DNA of 64,000 bases, taken from Janthinobacterium lividum (GTDB lineage: Bacteria; Pseudomonadota; Gammaproteobacteria; Burkholderiales; Burkholderiaceae_D). Below are positions 7,679-15,607 of the stretch, piece by piece. Both the position numbers and the translations under genes were made by a program. The notes below the pieces were generated by a model. It saw only the letters and a list, made by a program, of their open reading frames with translations, was not told the origin of the DNA and did not search any database. The DNA lies in NCBI RefSeq assembly GCF_023509035.1, contig NZ_CP075583.1, positions 5,208,001-5,272,000 of the forward strand, given 5' to 3'. Numbering within the stretch: the first letter of the stretch is position 1; every line of letters starts with the position of its first letter.

Positions 7679-8848
7679 CTATCTCGTCGCGCCAGCGAAC
7701 GCCAGCAAGTTACTTGCCAGATCGCCATTAGCCTGCATCTGCCGCTGCCAAGCCTGCGCGCGCGCACGGATGCGCGGCAGATCGGCCTGCAAGGCGGGCC
7801 ACAGGCGCGCCCACGGCAAGGCGTCCGCACTCGCGCCATTCCAGGCCAACGCCGCTTGCACCAAGCTGTCGATGACACCGTCCGCATCGGCCGCATAGCG
7901 CTGCAAGAAGGCGCGCAATTTCACGTGGTGCAAGTTTTCGTCCTGCAAATAGATATGCCAGAGAAAGGGCTGACCAGCCCATTGCGCGCGCACGAAGGAA
8001 TCTTCGCCGCGCACGAAATTGACATTGCAGGCCCACAGCAGGCGGTCGTAATCGTCTTGCGGCACGAAAGGCAGCACGCGCACGGTGAGCGCGCCGCGCT
8101 TGCGCGCCGCACCGGCCAGCGCCGGATCGTCGCCGATAAACGCTTGAACGGCATCGAACGCGACGCCTTCCGGCACCAGGCACGTCACGGGTTCATTCCA
8201 GGCTTGCCAGGCGGCAAACAGCTCGGCGACCGGCGCGGATGGGTAGCAGAACAGCGATATTTTCAAGGCGCGCATTTCCGTTGCCGTGACGCCGAATTGC
8301 CCTAGGAATGCCGCCATGGCGGCCGCATCAGCCTGGAATACCAGCCGCTGCGCGTCAAGCGCCGCTTCGCGCAGCAAGCCGCCCGTCTTATCAGTGAAAC
8401 CGGGGAAGAAGAAATGCTTGATCATGCCATGGCGCGGCGACGTCAGCGCATGACAGCCCTCGACCCACTCTTCCGCCGTCAAGCCTTCCAGGTTCAGCCA
8501 CACCGGCTGCGGCGCGCACTGCGCCATGGCGGCAATATAGCCGGGCGGAATATCGCAGGCAAAAAACTCGATGACGATGTCGGCGATATCGGCGGGCACA
8601 AACACGCCCTCCTGGCCGCGCCAGTGGCGCACGGCAACGCCAACTACTTGCTGCGTTTCGGCAGCCACATCGATGGCGGGACAGATGCGCTGGAAACTCA
8701 GCAAATCGTCGACCCACAGGGTGACAGCCACACCGTGCTCGCCGCTCAACTGCCGCGCCAGACGCCAGCAAATGCCGATATCGCCGTAGTTGTCGACGAC
8801 TTTGCAGAAGATAGCCAGGGATGGTGCGCGATCGCTAGGTAATGGCAT
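7679..8848 (-). CDS. earP: EF-P arginine rhamnosyltransferase EarP
   Basis: 389 aa, former DUF2331, a GT-B glycosyltransferase that transfers rhamnose from dTDP-rhamnose to Arg32 of EF-P. IFCKVVDNYGDIGICWRLAR at the start carries the two conserved Asp (19 and 23, spaced four apart as in the Pseudomonas enzyme). NFVRGEDSFVRAQWAG near the C-terminus carries the catalytic-site Glu. The ATG at 8848 was chosen because the conserved DNYGDIG block begins about 18 residues later, as in the family; the ATG at 8881 is possible and neither has a strong Shine-Dalgarno. It lies directly upstream of efp. Confidence 0.93.
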   Translation of the reverse strand: MPLPSDRAPSLAIFCKVVDNYGDIGICWRLARQLSGEHGVAVTLWVDDLLSFQRICPAIDVAAETQQVVGVAVRHWRGQEGVFVPADIADIVIEFFACDIPPGYIAAMAQCAPQPVWLNLEGLTAEEWVEGCHALTSPRHGMIKHFFFPGFTDKTGGLLREAALDAQRLVFQADAAAMAAFLGQFGVTATEMRALKISLFCYPSAPVAELFAAWQAWNEPVTCLVPEGVAFDAVQAFIGDDPALAGAARKRGALTVRVLPFVPQDDYDRLLWACNVNFVRGEDSFVRAQWAGQPFLWHIYLQDENLHHVKLRAFLQRYAADADGVIDSLVQAALAWNGASADALPWARLWPALQADLPRIRARAQAWQRQMQANGDLASNLLAFAGATR

Positions 8849-8888
8849 GAGCAGGCAAGAGTGAAGGAAAAACGTTGGCATGCCGGCA

Positions 8889-8930
8889 AACAACAAAAAA
8901 GCCGCACTGTTACCAGGCGGCTTTGTTGTT
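8889..8930 (-). terminator. Rho-independent terminator after the tRNA-Glu genes
   Basis: Inverted repeat (arms 8889-8905 and 8917-8930) that on the minus strand forms a GCCGC-containing stem followed by TTTTTTG. It closes the minus-strand tRNA-Glu group before earP. Confidence 0.75.
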
Positions 8931-8947
8931 GGCTGATTCAGCCTGTC

Positions 8948-9023
8948 TGGCGTCCCCAAGGGGATTCGAACCCCTGTACTCACCGTGAAAGGGTGATGTC
9001 CTAGGCCTCTAGACGATGGGGAC
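8948..9023 (-). tRNA. tRNA-Glu (UUC), copy 1
   Basis: 76 nt including encoded CCA. Acceptor GTCCCCA/TGGGGAC, anticodon stem TCACC/GGTGA with loop CTTTCAC giving TTC, T-loop GTTCGAATC. Identical to the other four copies in the window. Confidence 0.98.
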
Positions 9024-9079
9024 AGAAAATCTGTCCTGGATGCGCTACCCTGCATCCCGACCTTTTTACTACGCGAATC

Positions 9080-9155
9080 TGGCGTCCCCAAGGGGATTCG
9101 AACCCCTGTACTCACCGTGAAAGGGTGATGTCCTAGGCCTCTAGACGATGGGGAC
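9080..9155 (-). tRNA. tRNA-Glu (UUC), copy 2
   Basis: Same 76-nt sequence with encoded CCA and anticodon TTC. Its 5-prime flank (GACAGAAATCTGTCCTG and on) resembles that of copy 1, which points to tandem duplication of tRNA plus leader. Confidence 0.98.
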
Positions 9156-9218
9156 AGAAATCTGTCCTGAATGCACTACTTCGCATCCTGACCCGGCACT
9201 GCAGCAATATTGCAGAAA

Positions 9219-9241
9219 CAAAAAAGCCTGACTTGTCAGGC
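9219..9241 (-). terminator. Terminator between tRNA-Glu copies 3 and 2
   Basis: Minus strand GCCTGAC-AA-GTCAGGC (arms 9235-9241 and 9226-9232) followed by TTTTTT. It would separate transcription of copy 3 from copies 2 and 1. Confidence 0.75.
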
Positions 9242-9278
9242 CCATTCAGCACTGCACTCTTACTTTACAACTGAATCC

Positions 9279-9354
9279 TGGCGTCCCCAAGGGGATTCGA
9301 ACCCCTGTACTCACCGTGAAAGGGTGATGTCCTAGGCCTCTAGACGATGGGGAC
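9279..9354 (-). tRNA. tRNA-Glu (UUC), copy 3
   Basis: Same 76-nt tRNA-Glu with encoded CCA and anticodon TTC. First of the three-gene Glu group downstream of the DUF5694 gene. Confidence 0.98.
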
Positions 9355-9426
9355 CTGTGCTGGCTTTACTCTCAGCGGACTCTTCGTTGAAGGCTTTGCT
9401 TAGCCCCTCAAAAAAGCGTGCGCGAA

Positions 9427-9455
9427 GTTTAACACGAAGCGATTCACGAAATCAA
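9427..9455 (-). promoter_or_regulatory. Possible promoter of the tRNA-Glu group
   Basis: Minus strand TTGATT (9455-9450), 17-nt spacer, TTAAAC (9432-9427), then a GC-rich TTCGCGC discriminator of the kind found at stringently controlled stable-RNA promoters. The -10 match is weak. Confidence 0.35.
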
Positions 9456-9539
9456 CTGCTGGCCTCTTATTTTCCATCTTATTGCACTTCCCACCCCCAT
9501 GGGAACGCGACGATGGCAGGAAGGCAAGCAAACGGGCAA

Positions 9540-10634
9540 TCAGTCTTCCTGGCGCAGGATAGCGTCCGCGCCGACGATGCGCACGTCATGCATCTGATTC
9601 AAATAGGCTTCCAGGTAAGCCTTGTGGGACGCCCCCACCACCACCAGCACGCGCATGCCGGGACGCGCCATCATGACTTCGCGGATATTCGATGCCATGC
9701 GCAAATTACGCGTCTCCCAGTAGGCCACGTAATTGCGGCCGAAATGCTGCGGTGACGACTCCTCGAGCGCCGCGCCGAAATCGCTGCGAAAGGCCATCTC
9801 GGCCTGGCCAGGCTCGTTATAGGCACGGTACATGGCCAGCACGGCGGCCGGCGTCGCCAATGCCGCTTGCAGCTCCGCACTGATACGCTTGCGCTGCGCC
9901 GTATGCGGGTTGTCCCACGCCTTCATGATCGCCTCACCGGAAGCCTTGTCGTCCTGCGCATTGTCGGCGGGCGCGTCCGCCGTATGGTCGTCCATGGCAT
10001 ACACCTGCTCATGACCACTCTTCGCCGCCACCGCGGCTGCGATCAGCACATCCTCGCCGCGCCGCTGCAGCCGGTCATTGAGCATGGCCACCAGCTTTAC
10101 ATCAAGCCCGTCGTCCGCTCGCCGCTCCGCCTCTGGCAGGCGCAGCCATTGCACCAGCGCGGATGCCCGCTCGCCACCCGCCAGGAACAGCGACGCCAGG
10201 GTGCGCCGCTGCGCGGCGGATGGCGCCGCCGGCCATGCGGCCAGCAAACGCTGCGCCTGCACGGTGGCCGCCACCACATTCAGTCCGGTCGCCGCTTGCG
10301 CGGCGGCAGGATCCCAGCAATAGGACTTGATCGTGTCCGCATAGCGTTGCGGGTAGCTGCGCAGGTACGCACATTGCAGGCCAGACAAGGCCTCGATGGC
10401 GATGGCTTGCGGCTTCCAGTCCAGCAAGCGCGCATTCAAGGCACTCAGATGCGCGGGATCAAACGACTTCGGCAACTGTGACAGGTGCGGCGTGCCCAAC
10501 ACCATCACCTCATTGATACGTCCCGATTGCAACTTGTGGGCAGCAGGATCGAAGGGAGCGGAAGATGCTGCGGCAGCGAAAGCTGGAGCGGCAAAGAAAG
10601 CGGCAAACAAAATGTTGGCAAATAAACGGGACAT
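9540..10634 (-). CDS. DUF5694-type exported protein (TraB/PrgY-like fold)
   Basis: 364 aa with a signal peptide (MSRLFANILFAAFFAAPAFA). The N-terminal RINEVMVLGTPHLSQLP and C-terminal RPGMRVLVVVGASHKAYLEAYL are the paired Gly/His motifs of DUF5694, distantly like TraB/ChaN-type domains with possible metal-dependent hydrolase ancestry; a function is not established. The start ATG at 10634 is fixed by GGAGGT five bases upstream. It lies between two groups of tRNA genes on the same strand, and no terminator is visible between it and the tRNA-Glu genes downstream, so read-through is possible. Confidence 0.8.
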   Translation of the reverse strand: MSRLFANILFAAFFAAPAFAAAASSAPFDPAAHKLQSGRINEVMVLGTPHLSQLPKSFDPAHLSALNARLLDWKPQAIAIEALSGLQCAYLRSYPQRYADTIKSYCWDPAAAQAATGLNVVAATVQAQRLLAAWPAAPSAAQRRTLASLFLAGGERASALVQWLRLPEAERRADDGLDVKLVAMLNDRLQRRGEDVLIAAAVAAKSGHEQVYAMDDHTADAPADNAQDDKASGEAIMKAWDNPHTAQRKRISAELQAALATPAAVLAMYRAYNEPGQAEMAFRSDFGAALEESSPQHFGRNYVAYWETRNLRMASNIREVMMARPGMRVLVVVGASHKAYLEAYLNQMHDVRIVGADAILRQED

Positions 10635-10850
10635 TCCACCTCCGGAGTTAAGTGATTCCATGAAAACTGACAGGCGCAAAAACTGCCGCATGCGAAAACC
10701 TGGCCATCGGCAGCTTCAACGCCAAAGATCATAAACACCCGGCACTACAATCCCCACCCAAAAGCGATAAATGGCAAAAATCGCATTCCGAAACGCAAAT
10801 GATGCGGATATGCCGCGCGCAAGCAGCAAGGAAAACAGAATGAAATGGCG
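10635..10850. other. Gap between DUF5694 gene and tRNA array
   Basis: About 215 bases with no open frame or RNA gene recognised. It should contain the promoter of the DUF5694 gene; no convincing -35/-10 pair was found. Confidence 0.4.
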
Positions 10851-10915
10851 AAAAAAAAGCCGCTCAAGGCGACTTTGATTTATTCACTACCTGCTTCTGC
10901 GCTGTTGGTGGAGGT
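10851..10915 (-). repeat. 65-bp direct repeat, copy A (terminator plus tRNA-Ala 3-prime end)
   Basis: Matches 10960-11024 at 63 of 65 positions. Contains a terminator hairpin on the minus strand (AAGTCGC/GCGGCTT with T tract, 10851-10876) and the last bases of a tRNA-Ala. Marks a tandem duplication inside the tRNA array. Confidence 0.85.
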
Positions 10916-10934
10916 TTGCGGGAGCTATCCCCCC
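10906..10934 (-). pseudogene. tRNA-Ala deletion relic
   Basis: Only the two ends of a tRNA-Ala survive: TGGTGGAGGT (CCA end and acceptor strand) joined through TTGCGGG to AGCTATCCCCCC (D-arm edge and 5-prime acceptor). The D, anticodon and T arms are gone; about 47 bases are missing against the intact neighbours. It sits in the duplicated flank of the intact tRNA-Ala at 11015. Confidence 0.85.
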
Positions 10935-10959
10935 TAGCGAAGAAATCGCTGACGCAAAT

Positions 10960-11014
10960 AAAAAAAAGCCGCTCTAGGCGACTTTGATTTATTCACTACC
11001 TGTTTCTGCGCTGT

Positions 11015-11024
<10 letters not shown>
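10960..11024 (-). repeat. 65-bp direct repeat, copy B (terminator plus tRNA-Ala 3-prime end)
   Basis: Partner of 10851-10915 with two mismatches. Its first part (10960-10985) is a terminator for the tRNA group on the minus strand; its last part is the 3-prime end of the intact tRNA-Ala copy 1. Confidence 0.85.
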
Positions 11025-11090
<66 letters not shown>

Positions 11091-11139
11091 CGGGCGCAGA
11101 AACACTGCTACTTCTTACTACTACAACACCAGACTGAAC

Positions 11140-11215
11140 TGGCGTCCCCAAGGGGATTCGAACCCCTGTACTCACCGTGAAAGGGTGATGTCCTAGGCCT
11201 CTAGACGATGGGGAC
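11140..11215 (-). tRNA. tRNA-Glu (UUC), copy 4
   Basis: Same 76-nt tRNA-Glu, between tRNA-Ala copies 2 and 1 in the alternating Ala-Glu array. Confidence 0.98.
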
Positions 11216-11266
11216 CTCGGTACTACATTTTTACTTCTACAGTTTGCTGTTTTACTTCTGCGCTGT

Positions 11267-11342
<76 letters not shown>

Positions 11343-11356
11343 CGGGCGCAGAAATA

Positions 11357-11381
11357 ATAAAAGCCGCACTTGGCGACTTTG
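11357..11381 (-). terminator. Terminator inside the tRNA array
   Basis: Minus strand AAAGTCGC-CAAGT-GCGGCTTTT, the same stem type as in the 65-bp repeats, followed by T-rich sequence. It lies between tRNA-Glu copy 5 and tRNA-Ala copy 2. Confidence 0.65.
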
Positions 11382-11475
11382 TTCCACTACTTGCTTTCCA
11401 TCCAGATTCCGCTTTTTACGGGCCTGAACTTACAACAATCAGTACAAACAACTGCCACTACTATACCACAAAACC

Positions 11476-11551
11476 TGGCGTCCCCAAGGGGATTCGAACC
11501 CCTGTACTCACCGTGAAAGGGTGATGTCCTAGGCCTCTAGACGATGGGGAC
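11476..11551 (-). tRNA. tRNA-Glu (UUC), copy 5
   Basis: Same 76-nt tRNA-Glu with anticodon TTC and encoded CCA; second gene after the array promoter. Confidence 0.98.
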
Positions 11552-11618
11552 CGCGGAACTGCCAAACAACAACTGCACCACTTTAACGACTAGCAAAACC
11601 TGACTGCGATTTTGCTGC

Positions 11619-11694
<76 letters not shown>

Positions 11695-11711
11695 GTTGGT
11701 GCAGAAACAAG

Positions 11712-11739
11712 AGTATAGCAAAGAAGTTTCACTCTGCAA
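11712..11739 (-). promoter_or_regulatory. Sigma-70 promoter of the tRNA array
   Basis: Minus strand TTGCAG (11739-11734), 16-nt spacer, TGC-TATACT (11717-11712, extended -10 type). The first tRNA begins about 18 bases further on, as expected for a stable-RNA promoter with a short leader. Confidence 0.7.
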
Positions 11740-11817
11740 ATACCCTTTTTCGTCTATGAGCAACTTTTCATAGGGACGTTTTCCGCACTCTCTATTACGA
11801 CTATTTAATCGCGATGC

Positions 11818-13224
11818 TTACAACCACTTTGCCAGGCGCGCCAGCACGGTGTCGCGGCCAAAGATCACCACCACCTGATCGATGGCCGGCGTCTGCAGCT
11901 GGCCCGTCAAAATCAGGCGCAAAGGCATGGCCAGCAGCGGCATCTTGATGGTGTTGGCGGCCAGCACTTCCTTGATCATGGCGGCGACGGCTTCCTTGCT
12001 CCACTCCACCGTGGCGATACGCTCGGCGAACTGCGCCAGCACGGGCTTGATGGCATCCGTGATGTGCTGCGCCGCCAGTTCCGCTTCCGGCTGCGGCTCG
12101 CGGAAGAACAGCATCGAGGCGGCAGCCAGCTCATTGACGGTGTTGGCGCGCTCTTTCATCATGCCCAGCACTTGCGCCAGGTCTGGCGCGCTTTCGAAGA
12201 CGGCGCCGGCGGCCAGCATTTGCGGGCGCGCCAGGTCGGCCAGGCGCGTGTTGTCGGCCTGCTTGATATAGTGGTTGTTCAGCCAGGCCAGTTTTTCATT
12301 GTTGAACTGGGCCGCCGATTTCGACAGGTGATTCAGGTTGAACCACTCACAGAACTGCTCGGTCGAGAACACTTCATCGTCGCCGTGGCTCCAGCCCAGG
12401 CGCGCCAGGTAGTTCAGCATTGCTTCCGGCAGGAAGCCCTGCGCCGGGTAATCCATCACGCTGACGGCGCCGTGGCGCTTCGACAGCTTCTCGCCGTCCG
12501 CGCCCAAAATCATCGGCAGGTGGCCATACAGCGGCAGCGGTGCGCCGATGGCGCGCAGGATGTTGATCTGGCGCGGGGTGTTGTTGACATGGTCGTCGCC
12601 GCGGATCACGTGGGTAATCTGCATGTCCCAGTCATCGACTGCCACGCAGAAGTTATACGTCGGCGTGCCGTCCGGACGGGCGATCACCAGGTCGTCCAGC
12701 TCGCGGTTCGAAATCGTGATCGTGCCCTTGACGACATCGTCCCAGGTCACGTCGCCATCGAGCGGGTTCTTGAAGCGCACGACGGGCTTGCGGTCGGCAG
12801 GGATGGCCGGCAGGGTCTTGCCCGGCTCCGGGCGCCATGTGCCGTCATAGCGCGGCTTTTCGCCGGCGGCGCGCATGCGCTCGCGCATCGCTTCGACTTC
12901 TTCCGGCGAGGAATAGCAATGGTAAGCCGTACCCTCTGCCAGCATCTGCGCCACCACTTCGCGGTAGCGGTCCATGCGCTGCATCTGGTAGAACGGGCCT
13001 TCGTCGTGGTCCAGGCCCAGCCACTTCATGCCTTCGATGATGGCTTGCACGGCTTCCGGCGTGGAACGCTCCACGTCCGTGTCTTCGATGCGCAGCACGA
13101 AGGTGCCGCCGAAGTGGCGGGCATACGCCCAGCTATATAAAGCGGTGCGGGCGCCGCCAAGGTGCAGATAGCCGGTCGGGCTGGGAGCGAAACGGGTACG
13201 GACGGGAGTAGCGGTTGTGGTCAT
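11818..13224 (-). CDS. gltX: Glutamate--tRNA ligase
   Basis: 468-aa class I synthetase that charges tRNA-Glu. [21 protein letters not shown] holds the HIGH-type signature near the N-terminus; [16 protein letters not shown] is the KMSKS loop (residue ~245). Both lie in the catalytic Rossmann fold, and the C-terminal ~150 residues form the anticodon-binding helical cage. Length is normal for the family. Its natural substrate genes, five tRNA-Glu copies, lie immediately downstream on the same strand. Confidence 0.97.
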   Translation of the reverse strand: MTTTATPVRTRFAPSPTGYLHLGGARTALYSWAYARHFGGTFVLRIEDTDVERSTPEAVQAIIEGMKWLGLDHDEGPFYQMQRMDRYREVVAQMLAEGTAYHCYSSPEEVEAMRERMRAAGEKPRYDGTWRPEPGKTLPAIPADRKPVVRFKNPLDGDVTWDDVVKGTITISNRELDDLVIARPDGTPTYNFCVAVDDWDMQITHVIRGDDHVNNTPRQINILRAIGAPLPLYGHLPMILGADGEKLSKRHGAVSVMDYPAQGFLPEAMLNYLARLGWSHGDDEVFSTEQFCEWFNLNHLSKSAAQFNNEKLAWLNNHYIKQADNTRLADLARPQMLAAGAVFESAPDLAQVLGMMKERANTVNELAAASMLFFREPQPEAELAAQHITDAIKPVLAQFAERIATVEWSKEAVAAMIKEVLAANTIKMPLLAMPLRLILTGQLQTPAIDQVVVIFGRDTVLARLAKWL

Positions 13225-13292
13225 CGAAGTAATCAGGCTTTGAAGTAAAACGCCATTTTACTCTGTTGACCGCCGCCGCTCCAGAAGCGCCG

Positions 13293-14209
13293 TCACAGCT
13301 GCAGCAAGCGCCTTTTCACCTCGTCCGCCTGCGCATGCAGCGCCTGCTCGAACAGGGCGACGAGTTGCGACAAGGGCCGGTGCAGGGGCTTGACCAGATT
13401 CACGGTGAACGGCAAGGACACGGCAAAGCGGCGCATCTGCAAGCCCTGCCCCGCGTAGTCCAGGGCTGTGAGCGGATTGACGATGGCCAGCCCCACGCCT
13501 TCGCGCACCATCGCGCACACGGAGGCGGCGCTGTGCGTGTCGAGCGCCATGCGCCGCTCCACTCTCGCCTGCGCGAAGATGGCATCGATCTGCTGGCGGT
13601 AGGGGTCGACGGCGGCCAGGCTGATGAATGGCTGGCCCGCGAAGTCCGCCGGCTGCAGCACGGTTTTGCTTGCGAGCGCATGGCCGTCGGGCAGCACGCA
13701 CACTTCATCGACGGACATCAACGTATCGAGCGCGGTGCCCGGCGGCGCATTGCCCACTTCCGTCAGGCCGATATCGTGGCGCTGCGCCGACAGCCACTCC
13801 TCCAGCAGCGGCGACTCCTGCGGTGTGATGCTGATGCTCACCTTGGGAAAATCGGCGACGAAACGCTTGCACGCCTGCGGCAGCAGCGACTGGGAAAACA
13901 CGGGCAGGCACGCAATCGACAACTGCCCCTGGTCAAACTGGCGCAAGGCCGCCGCCGTGCTGACGATGCGCTCCAGGCCGAAATACGCGCGCTGCACTTC
14001 CTCGAACAGCTGCAGCGCCTGGGCCGTCGGGCGCAGCCGCCCCGCTCGCGCTCGAACAGCGTGAGGCCCGTCAAATGCTCGAGGCGCGCCAGCTCGCGAC
14101 TAACGGTGGGCTGCGAGGTGTGCAGCATGGCGGCGGCGGCCGTCACGCTGCCCGTCGTCATGATGGCGCGAAACACTTCGATATGGCGCAAGGAGATAGT
14201 CATGGCCAT
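13293..14209 (-). pseudogene. lysR: LysR, activator of lysA (single-base frameshift)
   Basis: LysR-type regulator divergent from lysA, the arrangement known for the E. coli activator LysR. The N-terminal HTH is intact in one frame (SLRHIEVFRAIMTTGSVTAAAAMLHTSQPTVSRELARLEHLTGLTLFERE, split here by the reader into HTH and wing). The inducer-binding domain continues in another frame (QRAYFGLERIVSTAAALRQF to the C-terminus). The switch falls at the CCCC run 14040-14043: restoring one base gives ERGRLRPTAQALQLF, the normal linker. Either a real mutation, which would make lysine synthesis depend on other control, or a homopolymer sequencing error. Confidence 0.85.
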
Positions 14210-14305
14210 ATCATAAATGAATAAGGTAGGCCTAAATGGATATTTTATATTCTAAGCACAATCAGCCATCATGCAGTCATCTCCTCATTCCACCGAAAGC
14301 ACACG
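14210..14305. promoter_or_regulatory. lysR-lysA divergent control region
   Basis: AT-rich 96-bp gap holding the 8-bp palindrome TAGGCCTA (14227-14234) and TATATT/TATTCT boxes around 14245-14260. LysR-type regulators bind in such gaps; exact site and promoter assignments are tentative. Confidence 0.4.
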
Positions 14306-15544
14306 ATGAAGCCCGTCACCGACCAGACCCTCGCCCAACTCGCCCAGGAACACGGCACGCCCCTGTGGGTGTATGACGCGGCCACCATCCGCGCGCGCGT
14401 GGCGCAGCTGGCGCAGTTCGACACTGTGCGCTTCGCGCAAAAGGCCAATTCGAACATCCATCTGCTCACCTTGATGCGCGAGGCGGGCGTGCACGTGGAC
14501 GCCGTCTCGCTGGGCGAGATCGAGCGCGCGCTGCAGGCAGGCTTTACGCCGGCACAGACAAACGGCGCGGCCGGCGTGGTATTCACCTGCGACCTGTTCG
14601 ACCGCGCCACCCTGGCGCGCGTGGCGGCGGCGAAGATCGAAGTCAATTGCGGCTCCGTCGACATGCTGCGCCAGTTGGGCCCAGTGTCGCCCGGCCACCG
14701 CGTCTGGCTGCGCATCAATCCAGGCTATGGACATGGCCACAGCAACAAGACCAATACGGGCGGCGAAAACAGCAAGCACGGTATCTGGCACGAAGAGCTG
14801 CCAGAGGCGCTGGCCGTCATCCGCGCACATGGACTGCACCTGGTGGGCCTGCACATGCACATCGGCTCGGGCGTCGACTACAGCCACCTGGAAACCGTCT
14901 GCGGCACCATGGTGGACCTGGTGAAAAACATGGGCCACGACATCGAAGCCATTTCCACGGGTGGCGGCCTGTCCGTGCCTTACCGCGAGGGCGAGCAACC
15001 CGTCGACACGGACCACTACTTCCAGCTGTGGGATGCGGCACGCAAGCAGATCGAGGCGCACCTGGGCCACGCCGTGCACCTGGAAATCGAACCGGGCCGC
15101 TTCCTCGTGGCCGACGCGGGCCTGCTGGTGGCCGAAGTGCGCGCCACCAAGCAAATGGGCGGCAACCACTTCACCTTGCTGGATACGGGTTTCAATGAAC
15201 TGATGCGCCCAGCCATGTACGGCAGCTATCATGAAATGTCGGTCATCGCGCACGATGGCCGCGTTCTCGATGCACAGCGCGCCACCGTGGTCGGCGGCCC
15301 CCTGTGCGAATCGGGCGACGTCTTCACCCAGCGCGATGGCGGCGTGGTCGAAACACGCCTTCTGCCTGCAGCGCAGGTGGGCGACTACGTCGTCTTCGAA
15401 GGCGCAGGCGCGTACGGCGCATCGATGTCGTCGAACTACAACAGCCGCCCGCATGCGGCCGAATACCTGGCCGATGGAGAAGCTTCGCGCCTGATCCGCC
15501 GTCGCCAGACGGTGGCCGAGCTGATCGCGCTGGAACAACTGTAA
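14306..15544 (+). CDS. lysA: Diaminopimelate decarboxylase
   Basis: 412-aa PLP enzyme for the last step of lysine synthesis: meso-diaminopimelate to L-lysine and CO2. Lys46 in RFAQKANSN is the Schiff-base lysine. HMHIGSGVDY, STGGGLSVPY, EIEPGRFLV and GPLCESGDVF are the standard cofactor, substrate and dimer-interface motifs of the alanine-racemase-fold decarboxylases, very like E. coli LysA throughout. Divergent from lysR, as in E. coli. A short GC hairpin without a T tract follows the stop (15551-15564). Confidence 0.97.
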   Translation: MKPVTDQTLAQLAQEHGTPLWVYDAATIRARVAQLAQFDTVRFAQKANSNIHLLTLMREAGVHVDAVSLGEIERALQAGFTPAQTNGAAGVVFTCDLFDRATLARVAAAKIEVNCGSVDMLRQLGPVSPGHRVWLRINPGYGHGHSNKTNTGGENSKHGIWHEELPEALAVIRAHGLHLVGLHMHIGSGVDYSHLETVCGTMVDLVKNMGHDIEAISTGGGLSVPYREGEQPVDTDHYFQLWDAARKQIEAHLGHAVHLEIEPGRFLVADAGLLVAEVRATKQMGGNHFTLLDTGFNELMRPAMYGSYHEMSVIAHDGRVLDAQRATVVGGPLCESGDVFTQRDGGVVETRLLPAAQVGDYVVFEGAGAYGASMSSNYNSRPHAAEYLADGEASRLIRRRQTVAELIALEQL

Positions 15545-15607
15545 AACCTCGCCCGCGTGCGGGCATGCGCATCTGCTAACATCGGGGCAACTCGATGAAA
15601 GCCCGCC

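Noticed and set aside
8889..9360. Repeated tRNA-Glu sequences as a CRISPR-like array
   Set aside because: The 76-nt repeats fold as tRNAs with encoded CCA; spacers are unequal and carry leaders and a terminator.
14227..14234. TAGGCCTA palindrome as the definite LysR site
   Set aside because: Only 8 bp and without a clear T-n11-A frame; left as a tentative element of the control region.
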